DNA of 64,000 nt from Nomia melanderi (lineage: Eukaryota; Arthropoda; Insecta; Hymenoptera; Halictidae). The position numbers were made by a program, and so were the translations under genes. A model generated the notes under the pieces. That model saw only the letters and a list, made by a program, of their open reading frames with translations, was not told the DNA's origin and made no database searches. The stretch is taken from the NCBI RefSeq assembly GCF_051020985.1, contig NW_027475133.1:1612001-1676000 (forward strand), given 5' to 3'. Below are positions 35,878 through 47,458 of this stretch, one piece after another. The number at the start of each line of letters is the position of its first letter. Positions within the stretch are counted from its first letter, which is position 1.

Positions 35878-37635
35878 AATATATATCTGGTGATATCTCG
35901 GGTGCTATAACAGATAGCGCAATAAATCAAAGTGCATTGTCTGTAGGAGGCCCTGGCGCATGAATCTGTGCAGCGGGAACGACCTCGGACCACCAGGGGC
36001 CGAGAAAACCACAGTCTCATGGGGCCGGACACTCAGGGTCAGGGAAAAATCCAATATATGTCTGGTGATATCTCGGGCGCTATTAGAGATAGCGCAATAA
36101 GCCAAAGGGAATTATCTGCAGGAGGCCCTGGCGCATGAATCTGTGCAGCGGGAAGGATCTCGGACCATCAGGGGCCGAGACATCCACCGTCTCATGGGGC
36201 CGGACACTCAGGGTCAGGGAAAAATCCAATATATATCTGGTGATATCTCGGGTGCTATTACAGATAGCGCAATAAATCAAAGTGCATTGTCTGTAGGAGG
36301 CCCTGGCGCATGAATCTGTGCAGCGGGAACGACCTCGGACCACCAGGGGCCGAGAAAACCACAGTCTCATGGGGCCGGACACTCAGGGTCAGGGGAAAAT
36401 CCAATATATATCTGGTGATATCTCTGGTGCTATTACAGATAGAGCAATAAATCAAAGTGAATTATCTGCAGGAGGCCCTGGCGCATGAATCTGTGCAACG
36501 GGAACGACCCCGGACCACCAGGGGCCGAGAAAACCACAGTCTCATGGGGCCGGACACTCAGGGTCAGGGGAAAATCCAATATAGATCTGGTGATATCTCG
36601 GGTGCTATTACACATAGCGCAATAAACCAAAGTGAATTATCTGCAGGAGGCCCTTGCGCATGAATCTGTGCAACGGGAACGTCCTCGGACCACCAGGGGC
36701 CGAGAAAACCACAGTCTCATGGGGCCGGACACTCAGGGTCAGTGGAAAATCCAATATAGATCTGGTGATATCTCGGGTGCTATTACAGATAGCGCAATAA
36801 ATCAAAGTGCATTACCTGTAGGAGGCCCTGGCGCATGAATCTGTGCAGCGGGAACGTCCTCGGACCTCCAGGGGCCGAGACAACGACCGTCTCATGGGGC
36901 CGGACACTCAGGGTCAGGGTAAAATCCAATATATATCTGGTGATATCTCGGGTGCTATAACAGATAGCGCAATAAATCAAAGTGCATTGTCTGTAGGAGG
37001 CCCTGGCGCATGAATCTGTGCAGCGGGAACGACCTCGGACCACCAGGGGCCGAGAAAACCACAGTCTCATGGGGCCGGACACTCAGGGTCAGGGAAAAAT
37101 CCAATATATGTCTGGTGATATCTCGGGCGCTATTAGAGATAGCGCAATAAGCCAAAGGGAATTATCTGCAGGAGGCCCTGGCGCATGAATCTGTGCAGCG
37201 GGAAGGATCTCGGACCATCAGGGGCCGAGACATCCACCGTCTCATGGGGCCGGACACTCAGGGTCAGGGAAAAATCCAATATATATCTGGTGATATCTCG
37301 GGTGCTATTACAGATAGCGCAATAAATCAAAGTGCATTGTCTGTAGGAGGCCCTGGCGCATGAATCTGTGCAGCGGGAACGACCTCGGACCACCAGGGGC
37401 CGAGAAAACCACAGTCTCATGGGGCCGGACACTCAGGGTCAGGGGAAAATCCAATATATATCTGGTGATATCTCTGGTGCTATTACAGATAGAGCAATAA
37501 ATCAAAGTGAATTATCTGCAGGAGGCCCTGGCGCATGAATCTGTGCAACGGGAACGACCCCGGACCACCAGGGGCCGAGAAAACCACAGTCTCATGGGGC
37601 CGGACACTCAGGGTCAGGGGAAAATCCAATATATA
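35878..37635 (+). repeat. 1,050-bp (6-mer) step, about 705 bp matched
   Basis: The sequence 35878-36585 recurs at 36928-37635. Shared markers are TGCTATAACAGATAG, AATATATGTCTGG (near 36053 and 37103), GCCAAAGGGAATT, GGGAAGGATCTCGGACC with GAGACATCC, and CTCTGGTGC with GAGCAATAAATC. The rare AATATATGTC change shows direct copying. A shorter 525-bp echo of the GAAGGATCTCGG monomer follows near 37725. Confidence 0.78.
37278..37452 (+). repeat. Representative class B monomer
   Basis: This 175-bp unit matches my hand-made consensus at every position. Class B is recognised by C34 (TTACAGATAG), T50 (AATAAATC), C58 (GTGCAT), G62 (TTGTCT) and T67 (CTGTAGG). The run GTGCATTGTCTGTAGG is the easiest marker. 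Class B monomers occur through the whole window and usually carry G96 (GTGCAGCGGG). The class assignment is read from the sequence; it has not been tested by clustering. Confidence 0.9.
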
Positions 37636-40600
37636 TCTGGTGATATCTCGGGCGCTATTAGAGATAGCGCAATAAGCCAAAGGGAATTATCTGCAGGAGG
37701 CCCTGGCGCATGAATCTGTGCAGCGGGAAGGATCTCGGACCATCAGGGGCCGAGACATCCACCGTCTCATGGGGCCGGACACTCAGGGTCAGGGAAAAAT
37801 CCAATATATATCTGGTGATATCTCGGGTGCTATTACAGATAGCGCAATAAATCAAAGTGCATTGTCTGTAGGAGGCCCTGGCGCATGAATCTGTGCAGCG
37901 GGAACGACCTCGGACCACCAGGGGCCGAGAAAACCACAGTCTCATGGGGCCGGACACTCAGGGTCAGGGGAAAATCCAATATATATCTGGTGATATCTCT
38001 GGTGCTATTACAGATAGAGCAATAAATCAAAGTGCATTGTCTGTAGGAGGCCCTGGCGCGTGAATGTGTGCAGCGGGAACGACCTCGGACCACCAGGGGC
38101 CGAGAAAACCGCAGTCTCATGGGGCCGGACATTCAGGGTCAGGGAAAAATCCAATATATATGTGGTGATATCTCGGGTGCTATTACAGATAGCGCAATAA
38201 ATCAAAGTGCATTGTCTGTAGGAGACCCTTGCGCATGAATCTGTGCAACGGGAACGTCCTCGGACCACCAGGGGCCGAGAAAACCACAGTCTCATGGGGC
38301 CGGACACTCAGGGTCAGTGGAAAATCCAATATAGATCTGGTGATATCTCGGGTGCTATTACAGATAGCGCAATAAATCAAAGTGCATTACCTGTAGGAGG
38401 CCCTGGCGCATGAATCTGTGCAGCGGGAACGTCCTCGGACCTCCAGGGGCCGAGACAACGACCGTCTCATGGGGCCGGACACTCAGGGTTAGGGTAAAAT
38501 CCAATATATATCTGGTGATATCTCGGGTGCTATAACAGATAGCGCAATAAATCAAAGTGCATTGTCTGTAGGAGGCCCTGGCGCATGAATCTGTGCAGCG
38601 GGAACGACCTCGGACCACCAGGGGCCGAGAAAACCACAGTCTCATGGGGCCGGACACTCAGGGTCAGGGTAAAATCCAATATATATCTGGTGATATCTCG
38701 GGTGCTATAACAGATAGCGCAATAAATCAAAGTGTATTGTCTGTAGGAGGCCCTGGCGCATGAATCTGTGCAGCGGGAACGACCTCGGACCACCAGGGGC
38801 CGAGAAAACCACAGTCTCATGGGGCCGGACACTCAGGGTCAGGGGAAAATCCAATATATATCTGGTGATATCTCGGGTGCTATTACAGATAGAGCAATAA
38901 ATCAAAGTGCATTGTCTGTAGGAGGCCCTGGCGCATGAAGGTGTGCAGCGGGAACGACCTCGGAACACCAGGGACCGAGAAAACCACCGTCTCATGGGGC
39001 CGGACACTCAGGGTCAGTGAAAAATCCAATATATATGTGGTGATATCTCGGGTGCTATTACAGATAGCGCAATAAATCAAAGTGCATTGTCTGTAGGAGA
39101 CCCTGGCGCATGAACCTGTGCAACGGGAACGACCTCGGACCACCAGGGGCCTAGAAAACCACAGTCTCATGGGGCCGGACACTCAGGGTCAGGGGAAAAT
39201 CCAATATATATCTGGTGATATCTCGGGTGCTATTAGAGATAGCGCAATAAACCAAAGTGAATTATCTGCAGGAGGCCCTTGCGCATGAATCTGTGCAACT
39301 GGAACGTCCTCGGACCACCAGGGGCCGAGAAAACCACAGTCTCATGGGGCCGGACACTCAGGGTCAGTGGAAAATCCAATATAGATCTGGTGATATCTCG
39401 GGTGCTATTACAGATAGCGCAATAAATCAAAGTGCATTACCTGTAGGAGGCCCTGGCGCATGAATCTGTGCAGCGGGAACGTCCTCGGACCTCCAGGGGC
39501 CGAGACAACGACCGTCTCATGGGGCCGGACACTCAGGGTCAGGGTAAAATCCAATATATATCTGGTGATATCTCGGGTGCTATAACAGATAGCGCAATAA
39601 ATCAAAGTGCATTGTCTGTAGGAGGCCCTGGCGCATGAATCTGTGCAGCGGGAACGACCTCGGACCACCAGGGGCCGAGAAAACCACAGTCTCATGGGGC
39701 CGGACACTCAGGGTCAGGGAAAAATCCAATATATATCTGGTGATATCTCGGGCGCTATTAGAGATAGCGCAATAAGCCAAAGGGAATTATCTGCAGGAGG
39801 CCCTGGCGCATGAATCTGTGCAGCGGGAAGGATCTCGGACCATCAGGGGCCGAGACATCCACCGTCTCATGGGGCCGGACACTCAGGGTCAGGGAAAAAT
39901 CCAATATATATCTGGTGATATCTCGGGTGCTATTACAGATAGCGCAATAAATCAAAGTGCATTGTCTGTAGGAGGCCCTGGCGCATGAATCTGTGCAGCG
40001 GTAACGACCTCGGACCACCAGGGGCCGAGAAAACCACAGTCTCATGGGGCCGGACACTCAGGGTCAGGGGAAAATCCAATATATATCTGGTGATATCTCT
40101 GGTGCTATTACAGATAGAGCAATAAATCAAAGTGCATTGTCTGTAGGAGGCCCTGGCGCATGAATGTGTGCAGCGGGAACGACCTCGGACCACCAGGGGC
40201 CGAGAAAACCGCAGTCTCATGGGGCCGGACATTCAGGGTCAGGGAAAAATCCAATATATATGTGGTGATATCTCGGGTGCTATTACAGATAGCGCAATAA
40301 ATCAAAGTGCATTGTCTGTAGGAGACCCTTGCGCATGAATCTGTGCAACGGGAACGTCCTCGGACCACCAGGGGCCGAGAAAACCACAGTCTCATGGGGC
40401 CGGACACTCAGGGTCAGTGGAAAATCCAATATAGATCTGGTGATATCTCGGGTGCTATTACAGATAGCGCAATAAATCAAAGTGCATTACCTGTAGGAGG
40501 CCCTGGCGCATGAATCTGTGCAGCGGGAACGTCCTCGGACCTCCAGGGGCCGAGACAACGACCGTCTCATGGGGCCGGTCACTCAGGGTCAGGGTAAAAT

Positions 40601-40760
40601 CCAATATATATCTGGTGATATCTCGGGTGCTATAACAGATAGCGCAATAAATCAAAGTGCATTGTCTGTAGGAGGCCCTGGCGCATGAATCTGTGCAGCG
40701 GGAACGACCTCGGACCACCAGGGGCCGAGAAAACCACAGTCTCATGGGGCCGGACACTCA
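37635..40760 (+). repeat. 2,100-bp (12-mer) step
   Basis: The sequence 37635-38660 recurs at about 39735-40760. The order is the same: GCCAAAGGG monomer, GAAGGATCTCGG monomer, class B, CTCTGGTGC/GAGCAATAAATC, GGAGACCCTTGCGC, GCATTACCTG, TATAACAGATAG. The hybrid junction GGAGACCCTTGCGC occurs in both copies (near 38221 and 40321), so it arose once and was copied. Private changes include GCGCGTGAATG near 38057. Confidence 0.76.
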
Positions 40761-41380
40761 GGGTCAGGGAAAAATCCAATATATATCTGGTGATATCTCG
40801 GGCGCTATTAGAGATAGCGCAATAAGCCAAAGGGAATTATCTGCAGGAGGCCCTGGCGCATGAATCTGTGCAGCGGGAAGGATCTCGGACCATCAGGGGC
40901 CGAGACATCCACCGTCTCATGGGGCCGGACACTCAGGGTCAGGGAAAAATCCAATATATATCTGGTGATATCTCGGGTGCTATTACAGATAGCGCAATAA
41001 ATCAAAGTGCATTGTCTGTAGGAGGCCCTGGCGCATGAATCTGTGCAGCGGGAACGACCTCGGACCACCAGGGGCCGAGAAAACCACAGTCTCATGGGGC
41101 CGGACACTCAGGGTCAGGGGAAAATCCAATATATATCTGGTGATATCTCTGGTGCTATTACAGATAGAGCAATAAATCAAAGTGCATTGTCTGTAGGAGG
41201 CCCTGGCGCATGAATGTGTGCAGCGGGAACGACCTCGGACCACCAGGGGCCGAGAAAACCGCAGTCTCATGGGGCCGGACATTCAGGGTCAGGGAAAAAT
41301 CCAATATATATGTGGTGATATCTCGGGTGCTATTACAGATAGCGCAATAAATCAAAGTGCATTGTCTGTAGGAGACCCTG
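39285..41380 (+). repeat. 1,050-bp (6-mer) higher-order repeat, two tandem copies
   Basis: The 6-mers 39285-40334 and 40335-41380 are adjacent and match at a constant 1,050-bp offset. Each unit starts at the CTTGCGCATG junction and runs through the GCATTACCTG, TATAACAGATAG, GCCAAAGGG, GAAGGATCTCGG and CTCTGGTGC monomers in turn. Differences noted are GCAACTGG/GCAACGGG, GCGGTAACG near 39998 and CCGGTCACTC near 40576. This is the cleanest small HOR of the 34-41 kb region. Confidence 0.83.
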
Positions 41381-41969
41381 GGGCATGAACCTGTGCAGCG
41401 GGAACGACCTCGGACCACCAGGGGCCGAGAAAACGACCGTCTCATGGGGCCGGACGCTCAGGGTCAGTGAAAAATCCAATATATATCTGGTGATATCTCG
41501 GGTGCTATTAGAGATAGCGCAATAAACCAAAGTGAATTATCTGCAGGAGGCCCTGGCGCATGAATCTGTGCAACGGGAACGACCCCGGACCACCAGGGGC
41601 CGAGAAAACCACAGTCTCATGGGGCCGGACACTCAGGGTCAGGGGAAAATCCAATATAGATCTGGTGATATCTCGGGTGCTATTACAGATAGCGCAATAA
41701 ACCGAAGTGAATTATCTGCAGGAGGCCCTTGCGCATGAATCTGTGCAACGGGAACGACCTCGGACCACCAGGGGCCGAGAAAACCACAGTCTCATGGGGC
41801 CGGACACTCAGGGTCAGGGTAAAATCCAATATATATCTGGTGATATCTCGGGTGCTATAACAGATAGCGCAATAAATCAAAGTGCATTGTCTGTAGGAGG
41901 CCCTGGCGCATGAATCTGTGCAGCGGGAACGACCTCGGACCACCAGGGGCCGAGAAAACCACAGTCTCA

Positions 41970-44610
41970 TGGGGCCGGACACTCAGGGTCAGGGAAAAAT
42001 CCAATATATATCTGGTGATATCTCGGGCGCTATTAGAGATAGCGCAATAAGCCAAAGGGAATTATCTGCAGGAGGCCCTGGCGCATGCATCTGTGCAGCG
42101 GGAACGACCTAGGACCACCAGGGGCCGAGAAAACCACCGTCTCATGGGGCCGGACACTCAGGGTAAGGGAAAAATCCAATATATATCTGGTGATGTCTCG
42201 GGTGCTATTACAGATAGCGCAATAAACCAAAGTGAATTATCTGCAGGAGGCCCTTGCGCATGAATCTGTGCAACGGGAACGTCCTCGGACCACCAGGGGC
42301 CGAGAAAACCACAGTCTCATGGGGCCGGACACTCAGGGTCAGGGGAAAATCCAATATAGATCTGGTGATATCTCGGCTGCTATTACAGATAGCGCAATAA
42401 ATCAAAGTGCATTACCTGTAGGAGGCCCTGGCGCATGAATCTGTGCAGCGGGAACGTCCTCGGACCTCCAGGGGCCGAGACAACGACCGTCTCATGGGGC
42501 CGGACACTCAGGGTCAGGGTAAAATCCAATATATATCTGGTGATATCTCGGGTGCTATAACAGATAGCGCAATAAATCAAAGTGCATTGTCAGTAGGAGG
42601 CCCTGGCGCATGAATCTGTGCAGCGGGAACGACCTCGGACCACCAGGGGCCGAGGAAAGCACAGTCTCATGGGGCCGGACACTCAGGGTCAGGGTAAAAT
42701 CCAATATATATCTGGTGATATCTCGGGTGCTATTAGAGATAGCGCAATAAACCAAAGTGAATTATCTGCAGGAGGCCCTGGCGCATGAATCTGTGCAGCG
42801 GGAACGACCGCGGACCACCAGGGGCCGAGAAAACGACCGTCTCATGGGGCCGGACACTCAGGGTCAGTGAAAAATCCAATATATATCTGCTGATATCTCG
42901 GGTGCTATTACAGATAGCGCAATAAATCAAAGTGCATTGTCTGTAGGAGGTCCTGGCGCATGAACCTGTGCAGCGGGAACGACCTCGGACCACCAGGGGC
43001 CGAGAAAACCACAGTCTCATGGGGCCGGACACTCAGGGTCAGGGGAAAATCCAATATATATCTGGTGATATCTCGGGTGCTATTACAGATAGAGCAATAA
43101 ATCAAAGTGCATTGTCTGTAGGAGGCCCTGGCGCATGAATGTGTGCAGCGGGAACGACCTCGGACCACCAGGGGCCGAGAAAACCGCAGTCTCATGGGGC
43201 CGGACACTCAGGGTCAGGGAAAAATCCAATATATATCTGGTGATATCTCGGGCGCTATTAGAGATAGCGCAATAAGCCAAAGGGAATTATCTGCAGGAGG
43301 CCCTGGCGCATGCATCTGTGCAGCGGGAACGACCTAGGACCACCAGGGGCCGAGAAAACCACCGTCTCATGGGGCCGGACACTCAGGGTAAGGGAAAAAT
43401 CCAATATATATCTGGTGATGTCTCGGGTGCTATTAGAGATAGCGCAATAAACGAAAGTGAATTATCTGCAGGAGGCCCTGGCGCATGAATCTGTGCAGCG
43501 GGAACGACCGCGGACCACCAGGGGCCGAGAAAACCACCGTCTCATGGGGCCGGACACTCAGGGTCAGGGAAAAATCCAATATATATCTGGTGATATCTCG
43601 GGTGCTATTAGAGATAGCGCAATAAACCGAAGTGAGTTATCTGCAGGAGGCCCTGGCGCATGAATCTGTGCAACGAGAACGACCTCGGACCACCAGGGGC
43701 CGAGAAAACCATAGTCTCATGGGGCCGGACACTCAGGGTCAGGGGAAAATCCAATATATATCTGGTGATATCTCGGGTGCTATTAGAGATAGCGCAATAA
43801 ATCAAAGAGCATTGTCTGTAGGAGGCCCTGGCGCATGAATCTGTGCAGCGGGAACGACCTCGGAACACCAGGGACCGAGAAAACCACCGTCTCATGGGGC
43901 CGGACACTCAGGGTCAGTGAAAAATCCAATATATATGTGGTGATATCTCGGGTGCTATTACAGATAGCGCAATAAATCAAAGTGCATTGTCTGTAGGAGA
44001 CCCTGGCGCATGAACCTGTGCAGCGGGAACGACCTCGGACCACCAGGGGCCGAGAAAACCACAGTCTCATGGGGCCGGACGCTCAGGGTCAGTGAAAAAT
44101 CCAATATATATCTGGTGATATCTCGGGTGCTATTAGAGATAGCGCAATAAACCAAAGTGAATTATCTGCAGGAGGCCCTGGCGCATGAATCTGTGCAACG
44201 GGAACGACCCCGGACCACCAGGGGCCGAGAAAACCACAGTCTCATGGGGCCGGACACTCAGGGTCAGGGGAAAATCCAATATAGATCTGGTGATATCTCG
44301 GGTGCTATTACAGATAGCGCAATAAACCAAAGTGAATTATCTGCAGGAGGCCCTTGCGCATGAATCTGTACAACGGGAACGTCCTCGGACCACCAGGGGC
44401 CGAGAAAACCACAGTCTCATGGGGCCGGACACTCAGGGTCAGGGGAAAATCCAATATAGATCTGGTGATATCTCGGCTGCTATTACAGATAGCGCAATAA
44501 ATCAAAGTGCATTACCTGTAGGAGGCCCTGGCGCATGAATCTGTGCAGCGGGAACGTCCTCGGACCTCCAGGGGCCGAGACAACGACCGTCTCATGGGGC
44601 CGGACACTCA
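41970..44610 (+). repeat. Higher-order segment copied to about 47220-49860
   Basis: About 15 monomers match at an offset of 5,249 bp (30 monomers minus the base lost at 47.03 kb). Landmarks are the CATGCATCTG/GACCTAGGACC monomer, the GGGTAAGGG and GATGTCTCGGG boundary, CTCGGCTGC with GCATTACCTG, TATAACAGATAG, CTGCTGATATC, GAGCAATAAATC, AACCATAGTCTC, AAAGAGCATTG and GGAACACCAGGGACCG. Differences seen include GTCAGTAGGAGG near 42590 against GTCTGTAGGAGG and ATCGGCAGG near 48013 against ATCTGCAGG. Confidence 0.8.
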
Positions 44611-47458
44611 GGGTCAGGGAAAAATCCAATATATATCTGGTGATATCTCGGGCGCTATTAGAGATAGCGCAATAAGCCAAAGGGAATTATCTGCAGGAGG
44701 CCCTGGCGCATGCATCTGTGCAGCGGGAACGACCTAGGACCACCAGGGGCCGAGAAAACCACCGTCTCATGGGGCCGGACACTCAGGGTAAGGGAAAAAT
44801 CCAATATATATCTGGTGATGTCTCGGGTGCTATTAGAGATAGCGCAATAAACGAAAGTGAATTATCTGCAGGAGGCCCTGGCGCATGAATCTGTGCAGCG
44901 GGAACGACCGCGGACCACCAGGGGCCGAGAAAACCACCGTCTCATGGGGCCGGACACTCAGGGTCAGGGAAAAATCCAATATATATCTGGTGATGTCTCG
45001 GGTGCTATTAGAGATAGCGCAATAAACGAAAGTGAATTATCTGCAGGAGGCCCTGGCGCATGAATCTGTGCAGCGGGAACGACCGCGGACCACCAGGGGC
45101 CGAGAAAACCACCGTCTCATGGGGCCGGACACTCAGGGTCAGGGAAAAATCCAATATATATCTGGTGATATCTCGGGTGCTATTAGAGATAGCGCAATAA
45201 ACGGAAGTGAGTTATCTGCAGGAGGCCCTGGCGCATGAATCTGTGCAACGAGAACGACCTCGGACCACCAGGGGCCGAGAAAACCATAGTCTCATGGGGC
45301 CGGACACTCAGGGTCAGGGGAAAATCCAATATATATCTGGTGATATCTCGGGTGCTATTAGAGATAGCGCAATAAATCAAAGAGCATTGTCTGTAGGAGG
45401 CCCTGGCGCATGAATCTGTGCAGCGGGAACGACCTCGGAACACCAGGGACCGAGAAAACCACCGTCTCATGGGGCCGGACACTCAGGGTCAGTGAAAAAT
45501 CCAATATATATGTGGTGATATCTCGGGTGCTATTACAGATAGCGCAATAAATCAAAGTGCATTGTCTGTAGGAGACCCTGGCGCATGAACCTGTGCAGCG
45601 GGAACGACCTCGGACCACCAGGGGCCGAGAAAACCACAGTCTCATGGGGCCGGACGCTCAGGGTCAGTGAAAAATCCAATATATATCTGGTGATATCTCG
45701 GGTGCTATTACAGATAGAGCAATAAATCAAAGTGCATTGTCTGTAGGAGGCCCTGGCGCATGAATGTGTGCAGCGGGAACGACCTCGGACCACCAGGGGC
45801 CGAGAAAACCGCAGTCTCATGGGGCCGGACACTCAGGGTCAGGGAAAAATCCAATATATATCTGGTGATATCTCGGGCGCTATTAGAGATAGCGCAATAA
45901 GCCAAAGGGAATTATCTGCAGGAGGCCCTGGCGCATGCATCTGTGCAGCGGGAACGACCTAGGACCACCAGGGGCCGAGAAAACCACCGTCTCATGGGGC
46001 CGGACACTCAGGGTAAGGGAAAAATCCAATATATATCTGGTGATGTCTCGGGTGCTATTAGAGATAGCGCAATAAACGAAAGTGAATTATCTGCAGGAGG
46101 CCCTGGCGCATGAATCTGTGCAGCGGGAACGACCGCGGACCACCAGGGGCCGAGAAAACCACCGTCTCATGGGGCCGGACACTCAGGGTCAGGGAAAAAT
46201 CCAATATATATCTGGTGATATCTCGGGTGCTATTAGAGATAGCGCAATAAACCGAAGTGAGTTATCTGCAGGAGGCCCTGGCGCATGAATCTGTGCAACG
46301 AGAACGACCTCGGACCACCAGGGGCCGAGAAAACCATAGTCTCATGGGGCCGGACACTCAGGGTCAGGGGAAAATCCAATATATATCTGGTGATATCTCG
46401 GGTGCTATTAGAGATAGCGCAATAAATCAAAGAGCATTGTCTGTAGGAGGCCCTGGCGCATGAATCTGTGCAGCGGGAACGACCTCGGAACACCAGGGAC
46501 CGAGAAAACCACCGTCTCATGGGGCCGGACACTCAGGGTCAGTGAAAAATCCAATATATATGTGGTGATATCTCGGGTGCTATTACAGATAGCGCAATAA
46601 ATCAAAGTGCATTGTCTGTAGGAGACCCTGGCGCATGAACCTGTGCAGCGGGAACGACCTCGGACCACCAGGGGCCGAGAAAACCACAGTCTCATGGGGC
46701 CGGACGCTCAGGGTCAGTGAAAAATCCAATATATATCTGGTGATATCTCGGGTGCTATTAGAGATAGCGCAATAAACCAAAGTGAATTATCTGCAGGAGG
46801 CCCTGGCGCATGAATCTGTGCAACGGGAACGACCCCGGACCACCAGGGGCCGAGAAAACCACAGTCTCATGGGGCCGGACACTCAGGGTCAGGGGAAAAT
46901 CCAATATAGATCTGGTGATATCTCGGGTGCTATTACAGATAGCGCAATAAGCCAAAGTGAATTATCTGCAGGAGGCCCTTGCGCATGAATCTGTACAACG
47001 GGAACGTCCTCGGACCACCAGGGGCCGAGAAACCACAGTCTCATGGGGCCGGACACTCAGGGTCAGGGGAAAATCCAATATAGATCTGGTGATATCTCGG
47101 CTGCTATTACAGATAGCGCAATAAATCAAAGTGCATTACCTGTAGGAGGCCCTGGCGCATGAATCTGTGCAGCGGGAACGTCCTCGGACCTCCAGGGGCC
47201 GAGACAACGACCGTCTCATGGGGCCGGACACTCAGGGTCAGGGAAAAATCCAATATATATCTGGTGATATCTCGGGCGCTATTAGAGATAGCGCAATAAG
47301 CCAAAGGGAATTATCTGCAGGAGGCCCTGGCGCATGCATCTGTGCAGCGGGAACGACCTAGGACCACCAGGGGCCGAGAAAACCACCGTCTCATGGGGCC
47401 GGACACTCAGGGTAAGGGAAAAATCCAATATATATCTGGTGATGTCTCGGGTGCTATT
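43083..47458 (+). repeat. 2,625-bp (15-mer) higher-order repeat
   Basis: The sequence 43083-44834 recurs at 45708-47458 at an offset of 2,625 bp, reduced to 2,624 after the single-base deletion in 46903-47076. The end of the first unit also holds a 1,575-bp (9-monomer) echo: the AACCATAGTCTC, AAAGAGCATTG and GGAGACCC monomers near 43.6-44.1 kb recur near 45.2-45.7 kb. Two GATGTCTCGGG monomers lie side by side at 44803-45152, which is unusual in the window. Confidence 0.8.
46903..47076 (+). repeat. 174-bp monomer (GAGAAACC)
   Basis: CCGAGAAACCACAG near 47027-47040 replaces CCGAGAAAACCACAG, losing one A. The matching monomer 2,625 bp upstream (about 44278-44452) and the one 2,624 bp downstream (about 49527-49701) are full length. 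The deletion therefore arose in this copy after the HOR duplicated. Confidence 0.9.

Noticed and set aside
37278..37287. TATA-box-like AATATATAT at the start of each monomer as a promoter.
   Set aside because: It is a simple AT-rich stretch repeated 365 times with no supporting initiator or transcription evidence.
37396..37446. Possible G-quadruplex from GGGG, GGGG, GGG and GGGG runs at monomer positions 119-168.
   Set aside because: The first two loops would be about 21 and 11 bases, far longer than in stable canonical quadruplexes.
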